A DNA stretch of 11,665 nucleotides. It comes from Petrotoga sp. UBA5851. Lineage in GTDB: Bacteria; Thermotogota; Thermotogae; Petrotogales; Petrotogaceae. Numbering within the stretch: the stretch's first letter is position 1; each line of letters begins with the position of its first letter. The translations under genes were made by a program, and so were the position numbers. The notes beneath the pieces were generated by a model, which saw nothing but the letters and a program-made list of their open reading frames with translations, did no database searches and was not told the DNA's origin. Location of the stretch: positions 1,848-13,512 of the forward strand of contig DJGH01000015.1 in assembly GCA_002431635.1 (NCBI GenBank), given 5' to 3'. Positions 1 to 6,473 of the stretch are shown piece by piece.

Positions 1-847
1 CTGAGTTATCGTAGATAGAAGGTACTTTGCCTTTAATGCTGAAAAGAGGATTTCCTTTTTTTTCTGGAGCAGGTATGCACTTAAGAAGAGCTTGGGTATA
101 TGGGTGAAGGGGATTTGAAAAAATCCTTCCTATGCATGATTTTTCTACAATGTGCCCGGCGTACATTACTATAACCTGGCTACACATCTCTTTTATCACT
201 CCGAAATCATGTGATATGAAGAGGATTGAGCTTGTTGTTTGTTGGTTTATTTTTTTCAAAAGGTCAAGTATCTGTGCCTGAACAGTAACATCGAGTGCTG
301 TAGTTGGTTCGTCTGCAATTATAAGATCAGGATTGCAGGCTATAGCTATGCATATTACAACTCTTTGGCGCATACCTCCGGAGAGCTCGTGGGGATATTT
401 TTTGTAAAGGCTATATACGTCTGCAAAGCCTACACTTTTCATTATTTCATATACTTTTTGCTTTGCCTGGAACTTATCCATACGCATATTTATGAGAAGT
501 GTCTCTCTTATCTGATCTCCAACTTTCATAAGAGGGTTCAACGAGGTCATCGGCTCCTGGAAGATCATGGATATATTTTTGCCGCGGGTACTCCTTCGTT
601 CTTCCTTGTTTTTTGACAGAAGATTCATACCTTTGAAATTGATCTGTCCGCTTATGATAGCATCGCTTGGCGTAAGTCCTATTATAGAAAGCCCTGTAAG
701 GGTTTTCCCACAGCCGCTTTCGCCTACAAGCCCTACAATTTCGCCTTTATGTATGTCAAAGTCAACAGATTTTACAGCAAAAAACTGTTCTTCTTTTTTT
801 CTGAAGCTTATGCTTAAATCTTTTATCTCAAATAGTTTTTCATTCAT
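1..847 (-). CDS. dppD: Oligopeptide/dipeptide ABC transporter ATP-binding protein (DppD/OppD type), 3' end cut by window
   Basis: This is the ATPase subunit that powers import of peptides (or nickel or a related solute) through the DppBC channel on the cytoplasmic face of the inner membrane. The 282 visible codons contain every ABC hallmark. Walker A is GESGCGKT (residues 42-49), the Q-loop FQEPMTSLNP (96-105), the signature LSGGMRQR (155-162), Walker B LIIADEP (175-181) and the switch His is in SHD (212-214). The family-specific C-terminal NPLHPYTQALL lies at 245-255. Members usually run to about 320-340 residues, so some 40-60 residues lie beyond the left edge. The start is the ATG at 845-847, preceded by AAGGTG and 8 bp after the dppC stop. 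It is the last visible gene of the transporter operon; a second ATPase (DppF/OppF) may follow outside the window. The substrate cannot be told from sequence. Confidence 0.95.
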   Translation of the reverse strand, partial: MNEKLFEIKDLSISFRKKEEQFFAVKSVDFDIHKGEIVGLVGESGCGKTLTGLSIIGLTPSDAIISGQINFKGMNLLSKNKEERRSTRGKNISMIFQEPMTSLNPLMKVGDQIRETLLINMRMDKFQAKQKVYEIMKSVGFADVYSLYKKYPHELSGGMRQRVVICIAIACNPDLIIADEPTTALDVTVQAQILDLLKKINQQTTSSILFISHDFGVIKEMCSQVIVMYAGHIVEKSCIGRIFSNPLHPYTQALLKCIPAPEKKGNPLFSIKGKVPSIYDNS

Positions 848-855
848 AAGGCACC

Positions 856-1653
856 TTATTTTAGGCTTTCTAGATCCTGAAGTCCGTCTCCAAGAAAATT
901 AAATCCCAGGACAAGAAGAGTTATAAATATTCCGGGGGCTATCGCATACCATGGAGCTATACTTATAAACACCTGTGACTCGTTAAGCATTCTTCCCCAG
1001 CTTGGATACGGAGGCTGAACTCCCAGACCGAGATAGCTTAATCCGGCCTCAGAAAGAACTGCCCGTGCAAATCCCAGGGTTGATGATACTATAATGGGAG
1101 AAGTCACGTTCGGAAGAATATGGAAAAATATAATCCTAAGAGGGGACGCACCCTTTGCCTTTGCACTTTTTACATACTCGAACTCTTTATGCTGCAGGTA
1201 ACTGCTTCTTGTGACTCTTGCAAAGGATGGAATGGACATTATTCCTATTGCAGTTATGGTGTTTTTGATACCTACACCAAAAATTGCCACAAACATGAGT
1301 GCAAAAAGTATTCCCGGAAACGCAAGCATTGCATCCATGATTCTCATTGTTATTTCATCAAAAATTCCGCCTATATAGCCACTTAGCGCTCCTATAAGCA
1401 CTCCGAAGACTAATCCGATGAAAACGGCGAGTGCTCCGACAAAAAAAGCGGTCTGTGAGCCGCTCATAACTCTTGAAAGTATATCTCTCCCAAAGTTGTC
1501 AGTTCCAAAGAAATGTTTAAGTGAGGGCGGACTGAATCTTTCTTTAATGTTCATCTGTGTAACTGGATACGGAGTATAGAAAATACTTACCGTCATCATA
1601 GCCAGAAGAAATATAAGTATGACTGCCCCGATTGTTATGTTGGTTTTTTTCAT
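856..1653 (-). CDS. dppC: Oligopeptide/dipeptide ABC transporter permease (DppC/OppC type)
   Basis: Inner-membrane permease that pairs with DppB to form the translocation channel (BPD_transp_1 family). There is a first membrane helix at residues 7-26, then the DppC-type periplasmic stretch HFFGTDNFGRDILSRVMSG (48-65), and five further hydrophobic segments. The EAA loop, which contacts the ATPase, is at 160-183 (YVKSAKAKGAS...HILPN). At 265 residues it is at the short end for the family, mainly because the cytoplasmic N-terminus is brief. The start ATG (1651-1653) has AGGTGA upstream, and the gene begins 7 bp after the dppB stop, so translational coupling is likely. A dipeptide or oligopeptide role is inferred from family only; nickel and other OppC-like systems cannot be excluded. 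Confidence 0.94.
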   Translation of the reverse strand: MKKTNITIGAVILIFLLAMMTVSIFYTPYPVTQMNIKERFSPPSLKHFFGTDNFGRDILSRVMSGSQTAFFVGALAVFIGLVFGVLIGALSGYIGGIFDEITMRIMDAMLAFPGILFALMFVAIFGVGIKNTITAIGIMSIPSFARVTRSSYLQHKEFEYVKSAKAKGASPLRIIFFHILPNVTSPIIVSSTLGFARAVLSEAGLSYLGLGVQPPYPSWGRMLNESQVFISIAPWYAIAPGIFITLLVLGFNFLGDGLQDLESLK

Positions 1654-1660
1654 GCTTCAC

Positions 1661-2602
1661 CTAGTTGAATCTTATACGCGGATCAATTATCGTATAAAAA
1701 ATATCAATAATAAAATTTATTATTACTATCATCACCGATATGTAGACTATTATGCCCTGAACAAGGGGAAGATCTCTTGTAGTAATTGCATTTATAAGTA
1801 AACGTCCGATACCGGGAAGTGAAAATACCTGTTCAATTATTATGCTTCCTCCCAGAATGGTTGCGCTAATCATTCCAAGTATGGTTATTACCGGAATTAT
1901 TGCATTTTTCAATATATGTTTTGAAAGGACCTGTGAAGTTGAAAGTCCTTTGGAATATGCAGTCTTGACATACTCCTTTTTCATCTCATCCAGAACCATA
2001 TTTTTCATATATCTTATAACTGTTGCTATATTTGGTATTGCTATGGATACCGCCGGAAGAGTCAGTGATTTTATACACAGCAGCGGATTTTCGCTCCAGG
2101 ATACATATCCGCTTACTGCAAACCATTTTAGGACTATACCAAAAAGAAACATGAGCAGAATGCCTGTCCAGAATGACGGAACAGCCATACCTATCTGTGA
2201 AATAAAAGATATAAATAGTCCCGGTATTCTGTTGTTGTACCGGGCACTTATTATTCCAAGGGGAACTCCAATAAATATTATGAGTAAAAGAGAGATCAGT
2301 GCAAGAATAAAAGTAACGGAAATCCTGTTTAGTATAAGATCAGAAACAGGGACAGAGTATCTGAAGGACTGTCCCATGTCGCCTGTAAAAACACCTTTAA
2401 GCCAGATAAAATATCGTGTGGCCAAGGGCTTATTCAGATTTAATTCTTCTTTCAGCGCATCAATCTGCGCCTGATCTGCGTCTACTCCAAGTCTTGACAA
2501 AACTGGATCTCCCGGTATGATCTGAAAGGATACGAATGTTATTACCGTAACAGCAATTATTGTAATAAGCATGGAAAAACCTTTTTTCAGGTAAAAATAC
2601 AT
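1661..2602 (-). CDS. dppB: Oligopeptide/dipeptide ABC transporter permease (DppB/OppB type)
   Basis: First permease of the importer. It has the normal family length (313 aa) and layout: an N-terminal helix (11-29) followed directly by the conserved IPGDPV (29-34), a periplasmic domain with LNKPLATRY (57-64) and GQSFRYSVPV (77-86), and then five membrane helices. The EAA loop lies at about 211-234 (YVKTAYSKG...HILKNA), where it would dock to DppD. The C-terminus reads DPRIRFN, typical of DppB/OppB. The ATG at 2600-2602 has AGGAGA 8 nt upstream; it starts 10 bp after the dppA stop. A long antisense reading frame on the plus strand here is a shadow. Confidence 0.95.
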   Translation of the reverse strand: MYFYLKKGFSMLITIIAVTVITFVSFQIIPGDPVLSRLGVDADQAQIDALKEELNLNKPLATRYFIWLKGVFTGDMGQSFRYSVPVSDLILNRISVTFILALISLLLIIFIGVPLGIISARYNNRIPGLFISFISQIGMAVPSFWTGILLMFLFGIVLKWFAVSGYVSWSENPLLCIKSLTLPAVSIAIPNIATVIRYMKNMVLDEMKKEYVKTAYSKGLSTSQVLSKHILKNAIIPVITILGMISATILGGSIIIEQVFSLPGIGRLLINAITTRDLPLVQGIIVYISVMIVIINFIIDIFYTIIDPRIRFN

Positions 2603-2612
2603 TTAAAATCTC

Positions 2613-4088
2613 CTATTTGGCAATATATATAACCGACATATCCTGTATATAAAGCGGATATACGGTATATCCTCCAATTTCTTTTTTCATGGCATTTATA
2701 AAGTTCGGATCCATTATGTAAACTGCGACGGCATCTTTTGTAAGAATATCCTGTGCCTGTTTGTAAAGTTCAGTAGCTTTTGCGTCATCTGTTTCTTTGA
2801 CCGCTTTTCTTATTATTTCATCATACATAGGATTTGAATAGTTATAGAAGTTTCGTGAGAAGTCTGATACATATCTCTTGAGTATGTCGTATGCGCTTAA
2901 CTTACCTGTAAGCCCTATTATTGTGGATTCATACTTTCTGTTGGCATATACCCGTTCAAGCCATACTCCCCATTCCACCTGTTCTATTTCTGCTATTATT
3001 CCGATTTTTTTGAGCTGTTCGACTATAACCTGAGCTGTATCAACATGGAACTTATAGTTTGAAGGAACTGTTATAGTTGTCCTGAAACCGTTTGGATAAC
3101 CTGCCTGTCTGAGAAGCTCTTTTGCTTTGGTTATGTTTGTCTGATAGTAATCTTCAAGTCCCTCGCGGTAATATTTTTTCATAACAGGACTCATGTTGGA
3201 ACCAAGTTTGGTACCGTATCCTAATGCGACTGCATTTATTATTTCATCTTTGTCTACAGCATAATTTATAGCCTGTCTGACCCTTACATCCGAAAAATAT
3301 TTGTTCTGATGGTTGAGCGCCAGCAGCTGAACCATGTTCTGTTCGGATTTTATCACCTGAAAGTTGTCAGAAAGGAGATCAAGCTGAAGTACATCTATTC
3401 TGGGTGACATATCTATTTCACCGGAAAGTAGTGCAAGCAGGGCAGCCTGGTCATCAGTTATTATCCTAAACTCAACTTCATCTATCATGGGAACTCCTTT
3501 TTTCCAGTAATCATTAAACTTCTGGATGACGACTCTCTGTCCAGGAAGATATTCCTTAAATTTAAACGGGCCTGTTCCTATGGGGTTTTTATTCGGATCG
3601 GTATTGTTTTTTGGAATTATAGCAACAGTGAAGTTGGTTATAAAGGATGTGTTCAGTTCTTTCATGCTAACTACAACCGTTTCTTTATCTGTAGCCTTTA
3701 CATCTTTTATAAAGCTGCTGAAAGTAGAGGAAAGAGGTTTTTCATTATTTACGCCGCGCAGCCTGTCCAGGGAGTAGATTATATCATCAACAGTCACAAG
3801 TGCACCGTTATGGAATTTTATTCCTTTTCTGAGCTTAAAAGTATACACAAGTCCATCAGGAGATACGCTGTATCTTTCAGCAACAGCAGGTACTACATTT
3901 CCGTTGGAATCTGCCTTTAAAAGTCCTTCAAAAACATTGAACATCATTTCTTCGGTTCCTGAAGCTGCGGCTTTATGAGGATCAAGAAAGTCCGGATCCT
4001 GAGGAACACGTACCACTACTTTTGCGGAAAAGATAAAAACCGGAAGCATTATCATAATAACCAATAAGAGAAGTATTATTTTTTTCAT
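2613..4088 (-). CDS. dppA: Periplasmic peptide-binding protein of the ABC importer (SBP_bac_5 family)
   Basis: Extracytoplasmic solute-binding protein that captures the substrate and delivers it to DppBC. Residues 1-22 form a signal peptide (MKK, hydrophobic core, cleavage near FSA/K). There is no cysteine, so it is not a lipoprotein, which fits a free periplasmic protein of a diderm cell. The SBP_bac_5 fold covers most of the 491 residues: PDFLDPHKAA near the N-terminus, VFEGLLK, the signature-like LRKGIKFHNGALVTVDDIIYSL, a GTGPFKF motif, and VRQAINYAVDK in the C-terminal lobe. The start has a strong GGAGGG about 5 nt upstream. It is the first gene of the transporter set, 20 bp after the upstream hydrolase. 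Ligand class (di-/oligopeptide, nickel chelate, sugar-like) cannot be decided. Confidence 0.93.
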   Translation of the reverse strand: MKKIILLLLVIMIMLPVFIFSAKVVVRVPQDPDFLDPHKAAASGTEEMMFNVFEGLLKADSNGNVVPAVAERYSVSPDGLVYTFKLRKGIKFHNGALVTVDDIIYSLDRLRGVNNEKPLSSTFSSFIKDVKATDKETVVVSMKELNTSFITNFTVAIIPKNNTDPNKNPIGTGPFKFKEYLPGQRVVIQKFNDYWKKGVPMIDEVEFRIITDDQAALLALLSGEIDMSPRIDVLQLDLLSDNFQVIKSEQNMVQLLALNHQNKYFSDVRVRQAINYAVDKDEIINAVALGYGTKLGSNMSPVMKKYYREGLEDYYQTNITKAKELLRQAGYPNGFRTTITVPSNYKFHVDTAQVIVEQLKKIGIIAEIEQVEWGVWLERVYANRKYESTIIGLTGKLSAYDILKRYVSDFSRNFYNYSNPMYDEIIRKAVKETDDAKATELYKQAQDILTKDAVAVYIMDPNFINAMKKEIGGYTVYPLYIQDMSVIYIAK

Positions 4089-4108
4089 CTGATCCCTCCT
4101 AAAAGAAT

Positions 4109-4840
4109 TTATATATCCAAATATCTTATATTCTCTGCAAGAATAACAGGTCCGTCATACTTTTCACGTGCCTGTCCGGCCAAAACTTCATGTTCTCCAT
4201 AATGAGGAAGATGGGTAAGAATTAATCTACCTGCTCCGCATTTTGAAGCCAGCAGTCCACATTCTCCGGCTGTCATATGGCCTTGAACAGCATTGTAAAA
4301 TTCATTGTATAATGAACTCTCACACAAAAGGACATCGCACCCCCTTGCAAAGTCAACCAGTCCATCGCACCACTGAGTATCTGAAGTATAAACCAGTGAA
4401 CTTTGGCCGCTTAAAACTTTTACCGCATAGGCGCTTTTAACATGATTGTTTTTGAGAAACGAAATACGAATTGAATCTATGTCCAATGTGCTTTGAGAAT
4501 TGATTTCAAAAGCAACAGATGCCTGTTTGTACTTCATTTTTTCAAAGTACTCTTCATCGGCGGGAGCATATACTCTTAAAGGCTCTTTTCTTCGTCCCAG
4601 CTGCATTGCCACAAGACTAAGATGCTGCATGCAGAATACATCGGAAAAATGATCCGCATGAAAGTGCGTTATAATAACGTGATTTATTCTTTCCGGATCT
4701 ATATAATCATATATTTTTGTCAGTACACCGCTTCCACAGTCCAGAAGAACAGACGTTCCGTTCTGTGTGACCAGGTATCCCGAGCACGGCTGACCGTTGC
4801 CGGGATAAGCACCGCAGTATCCTATTATATCCAACCTCAT
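4109..4840 (-). CDS. Metallo-beta-lactamase-fold hydrolase, YhfI/RNase Z-like
   Basis: Probable cytoplasmic di-metal hydrolase of 243 aa; no signal peptide is visible. It opens with IGYCGAYPGNGQPCSGYL, which closely recalls the Bacillus YhfI type (IGxxGxYPxxGxxxSGYL; remembered, not searched). The metal site is complete: THFHADH at 58-64 (H59, H61, D63, H64), H133, D154 in the SDTQ motif, H188 in GHMTAGE and H210 in THLPH. This arrangement places it near RNase Z and the MBL-fold cyclic nucleotide phosphodiesterases, but it lacks any obvious tRNA-binding exosite. A phosphodiester substrate is a reasonable guess, not shown. An AGGCGG lies 10 nt upstream of the ATG. It sits 20 bp ahead of dppA and is probably co-transcribed with the transporter. 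Confidence 0.88.
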   Translation of the reverse strand: MRLDIIGYCGAYPGNGQPCSGYLVTQNGTSVLLDCGSGVLTKIYDYIDPERINHVIITHFHADHFSDVFCMQHLSLVAMQLGRRKEPLRVYAPADEEYFEKMKYKQASVAFEINSQSTLDIDSIRISFLKNNHVKSAYAVKVLSGQSSLVYTSDTQWCDGLVDFARGCDVLLCESSLYNEFYNAVQGHMTAGECGLLASKCGAGRLILTHLPHYGEHEVLAGQAREKYDGPVILAENIRYLDI

Positions 4841-4894
4841 TAGTATCAGTCCGCCTATAGCTCTGCGTATGGTTCTGCATTATTTTCTGTTTAT

Positions 4895-4900
4895 ATTATA
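4895..4900 (-). promoter_or_regulatory. Candidate -10 element (TATAAT) upstream of the MBL hydrolase-dppABCD operon
   Basis: A perfect TATAAT on the minus strand lies in the 99-bp gap between the HD gene and the hydrolase, about 55 nt upstream of the hydrolase ATG. An 8-A tract lies just upstream of it. No good -35 hexamer is present at 16-18 bp, and the region is so AT-rich that chance matches are expected, so this is only a candidate. No terminator is visible in the gap. Confidence 0.3.
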
Positions 4901-4939
4901 TACTATTCTTTTTTTTATAACTTTAACATATATTAAGAT

Positions 4940-5539
4940 TTATTTCACCCGAACTGGCATTATCTCCAAAACATCGTATATACTTTTGCCTATTATTTTT
5001 TCAAAATATGTTTTTATCTCAAATATTTTCTTCCATTTTGGAATAGTAAGTTCATTAAATCCATATCTCATGGCAACATCAACGAGCCTCTGTTCAATTA
5101 TGCAAAGTCCGTCCGAAAGTGCAAGGCAGTCGCAAAGCTGTATCAAAAGGTCGTAATCGTCATACTGTATATTTGCAATATAAGTACGTATAAAATTCAG
5201 TTCTGCATCGGTACAGTCGTACTCCCCAAGATAGGTATTCAGATTTTTAAGAGCAAATGAATGTGTCATAGATATCTTTGCTGTTCCATCGTATCCAAGT
5301 GACATCATATACTCATACCCACAGATTATGTGATGAAGATTCCTAACCCCCTCACGTCTTCCTATATCGTGTAAAAGACCTGCTGTATATGCTTTTTCCC
5401 GGTCAAGCCCTTTTATGTGTCGGGCTATTTTCTCAGCAGCATCAGCTGTGTTCTGTGAATGACCGATCCAATTTCCCGGATTCATTTCTGAAGCCTGTTT
5501 GAGTATATCGTGAGCAGTTTTTCTGTCTGGTGTATTCAT
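4940..5539 (-). CDS. HD-domain phosphohydrolase (HDIG type)
   Basis: Small (199 aa) cytoplasmic single-domain HD hydrolase, a metal-dependent phosphatase/phosphodiesterase fold. Metal ligands visible are H27 (GHSQN), H57-D58 in LLHDIGR (55-61), H69/H70 in LHHIICGYEYM, H93 in MTHSF and D137 in LCDCLALSDG. The last 50 residues form a helical tail with no recognised domain. It is like the single-domain HD proteins common in Clostridia (from memory); their natural substrates are mostly unknown, with nucleotides or signalling nucleotides as general possibilities. The start ATG has GGAGG 10 nt upstream. It is read in the same direction as the downstream hydrolase and transporter, 99 bp away, and divergently from the nitroreductase. 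Confidence 0.85.
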   Translation of the reverse strand: MNTPDRKTAHDILKQASEMNPGNWIGHSQNTADAAEKIARHIKGLDREKAYTAGLLHDIGRREGVRNLHHIICGYEYMMSLGYDGTAKISMTHSFALKNLNTYLGEYDCTDAELNFIRTYIANIQYDDYDLLIQLCDCLALSDGLCIIEQRLVDVAMRYGFNELTIPKWKKIFEIKTYFEKIIGKSIYDVLEIMPVRVK

Positions 5540-5603
5540 TTTACATTTTCCTCCGGGTATATTTTATTATAAATGGTTTTTATAGTGATATTATAACTTG
5601 ACT

Positions 5604-5615
5604 TTTGCTATAATT
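5604..5615 (+). promoter_or_regulatory. Extended -10 promoter of the nitroreductase gene
   Basis: TTTGCTATAATT contains a perfect TATAAT (5609-5614) preceded by TGC, which makes an extended -10. No convincing -35 is found at 16-18 bp, as expected for extended -10 promoters. Transcription would begin near 5621, giving a leader of about 68 nt before the proposed start codon. The identical 12-mer recurs in the promoter at 8483-8494. The 149-bp divergent gap also holds minus-strand TATAAT matches at 5566-5571 and 5590-5595 that could serve the HD gene, without clear -35 boxes. Confidence 0.5.
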
Positions 5616-5640
5616 TACATGTACCGGAACTTTTATCTGC

Positions 5641-5665
5641 ATATTTTTTTTACAGGAAAAAATAT
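5641..5665 (+). repeat. AT-only inverted repeat in the nitroreductase leader
   Basis: ATATTTTTT (5641-5649) and AAAAAATAT (5657-5665) are perfect inverted repeats separated by the 7-nt TTACAGG. The stem would end 8 nt before the Shine-Dalgarno AAGGGAGGG at 5674-5682. It is composed only of A-T pairs, so it is weak; it may influence the leader RNA or be a product of base composition. Confidence 0.4.
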
Positions 5666-5688
5666 ATTATTTTAAGGGAGGGATTTTT

Positions 5689-6438
5689 ATCAGGTTTAAT
5701 ATTGAACAACTGCGGAAATTTGCCAGTAACGAAATTTTTGATGAATATGACGATGAAACAGACCAGCAGAAAAAGATGCCCCAGCCACCTTTGGAAAAGC
5801 CTTATCCACATGAAGGCAGGTTATTTGACCTCGTTTTACCAAAAGACTTCGTGGTTACGAATCTTTCACTGACCGAGCTGCTGAATAACAGAAAGAGCAG
5901 AAGAATTTTCAAGAACACTCCTTTGTCTTTAAATGAGCTTTCTTTCCTTCTGTGGAGCACTCAGGGTATAAAAGAGGTCATAAGAAACGGATATGCCTCT
6001 TTGAGAACAGTTCCTTCGGCGGGCGCAAGACATGCTTTTGAAACATACCTTTACATTAGAAATGTTGAAGGTCTTGAAGAAGGTGTTTACAGATACCTTC
6101 CGATAGAGCATAAACTTCTTCTTTCTTATACCCAGCCTGATCTTTCGCAAAAAATAATTGAAGGAAGCTATGGTCAGCATATGGCAGGTGAGTCTGCAGT
6201 TACTTTTATTTGGAGCGTTATTCCATACAGAATGGAGTGGAGATATGCAGAATGCTCTTATAAACTGCTGCTTCTGGATGCCGGACATGTCTGCCAGAAC
6301 CTTTATCTAGCCTGTGAAAATATAAACTGTGGAACATGTGCCATAGGTGCGTACTCGCAAAAACTTATGGACAGCTTCATAAAAGCCGACGGAAAAGATG
6401 AATTTGTAATATACATGGCTCCGGTAGGAAAGTATTAA
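5689..6438 (+). CDS. SagB-type nitroreductase-family FMN oxidoreductase, probable AUC start
   Basis: FMN-dependent oxidoreductase of the nitroreductase fold, in the SagB/ThcOx-like group of stand-alone NAD(P)H dehydrogenases. The flavin-binding RKSRRIF is at residues 68-74, followed by LSLNELSFLLWSTQG, TVPSAGARHAFETY, the ring of GVYRY, NCGTCAIGAY (213-222) and a terminal MAPVGK. The first ATG in frame (5776) would remove a stretch reading DETDQQKKMPQPPLEKPYP, which matches the usual N-terminus of this family, and it has no ribosome site. A strong AAGGGAGGG (5674-5682) instead points to ATC at 5689, with 6 nt spacing, giving 249 aa. No ATG, GTG or TTG exists in frame between them; CTG at 5710 is possible but has no ribosome site. 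A base error in an ATG is the alternative. The natural substrate is unknown. No azole/peptide-maturation partner (SagC/D) is nearby. Confidence 0.85.
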   Translation: MRFNIEQLRKFASNEIFDEYDDETDQQKKMPQPPLEKPYPHEGRLFDLVLPKDFVVTNLSLTELLNNRKSRRIFKNTPLSLNELSFLLWSTQGIKEVIRNGYASLRTVPSAGARHAFETYLYIRNVEGLEEGVYRYLPIEHKLLLSYTQPDLSQKIIEGSYGQHMAGESAVTFIWSVIPYRMEWRYAECSYKLLLLDAGHVCQNLYLACENINCGTCAIGAYSQKLMDSFIKADGKDEFVIYMAPVGKY

Positions 6439-6473
6439 AAAGTTGAGAGAGGTTTAACCTCTCTCAACTTTTT
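6437..6473. terminator. Bidirectional intrinsic terminator between convergent genes
   Basis: GTTGAGAGAGG (6442-6452) pairs perfectly with CCTCTCTCAAC (6458-6468) around a 5-nt loop. The stem is flanked by five A on the left and five T on the right, so it works on both strands. It ends the plus-strand nitroreductase and the minus-strand LVIVD gene. The stop codons of both genes fall in or at the edge of the hairpin. Confidence 0.93.

Noticed and set aside
239..902. Plus-strand open frames of 125 and 111 codons
   Set aside because: They lie antisense to dppD, whose ABC motifs are all intact on the minus strand.
1842..2474. 210-codon open frame on the plus strand
   Set aside because: It is antisense to the well-supported permease dppB, has no ribosome site and no domain character.
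5598..5614. TTGACT (5598-5603) as -35 for TATAAT (5609-5614)
   Set aside because: The spacer is only 5 bp, so the two cannot form one promoter.
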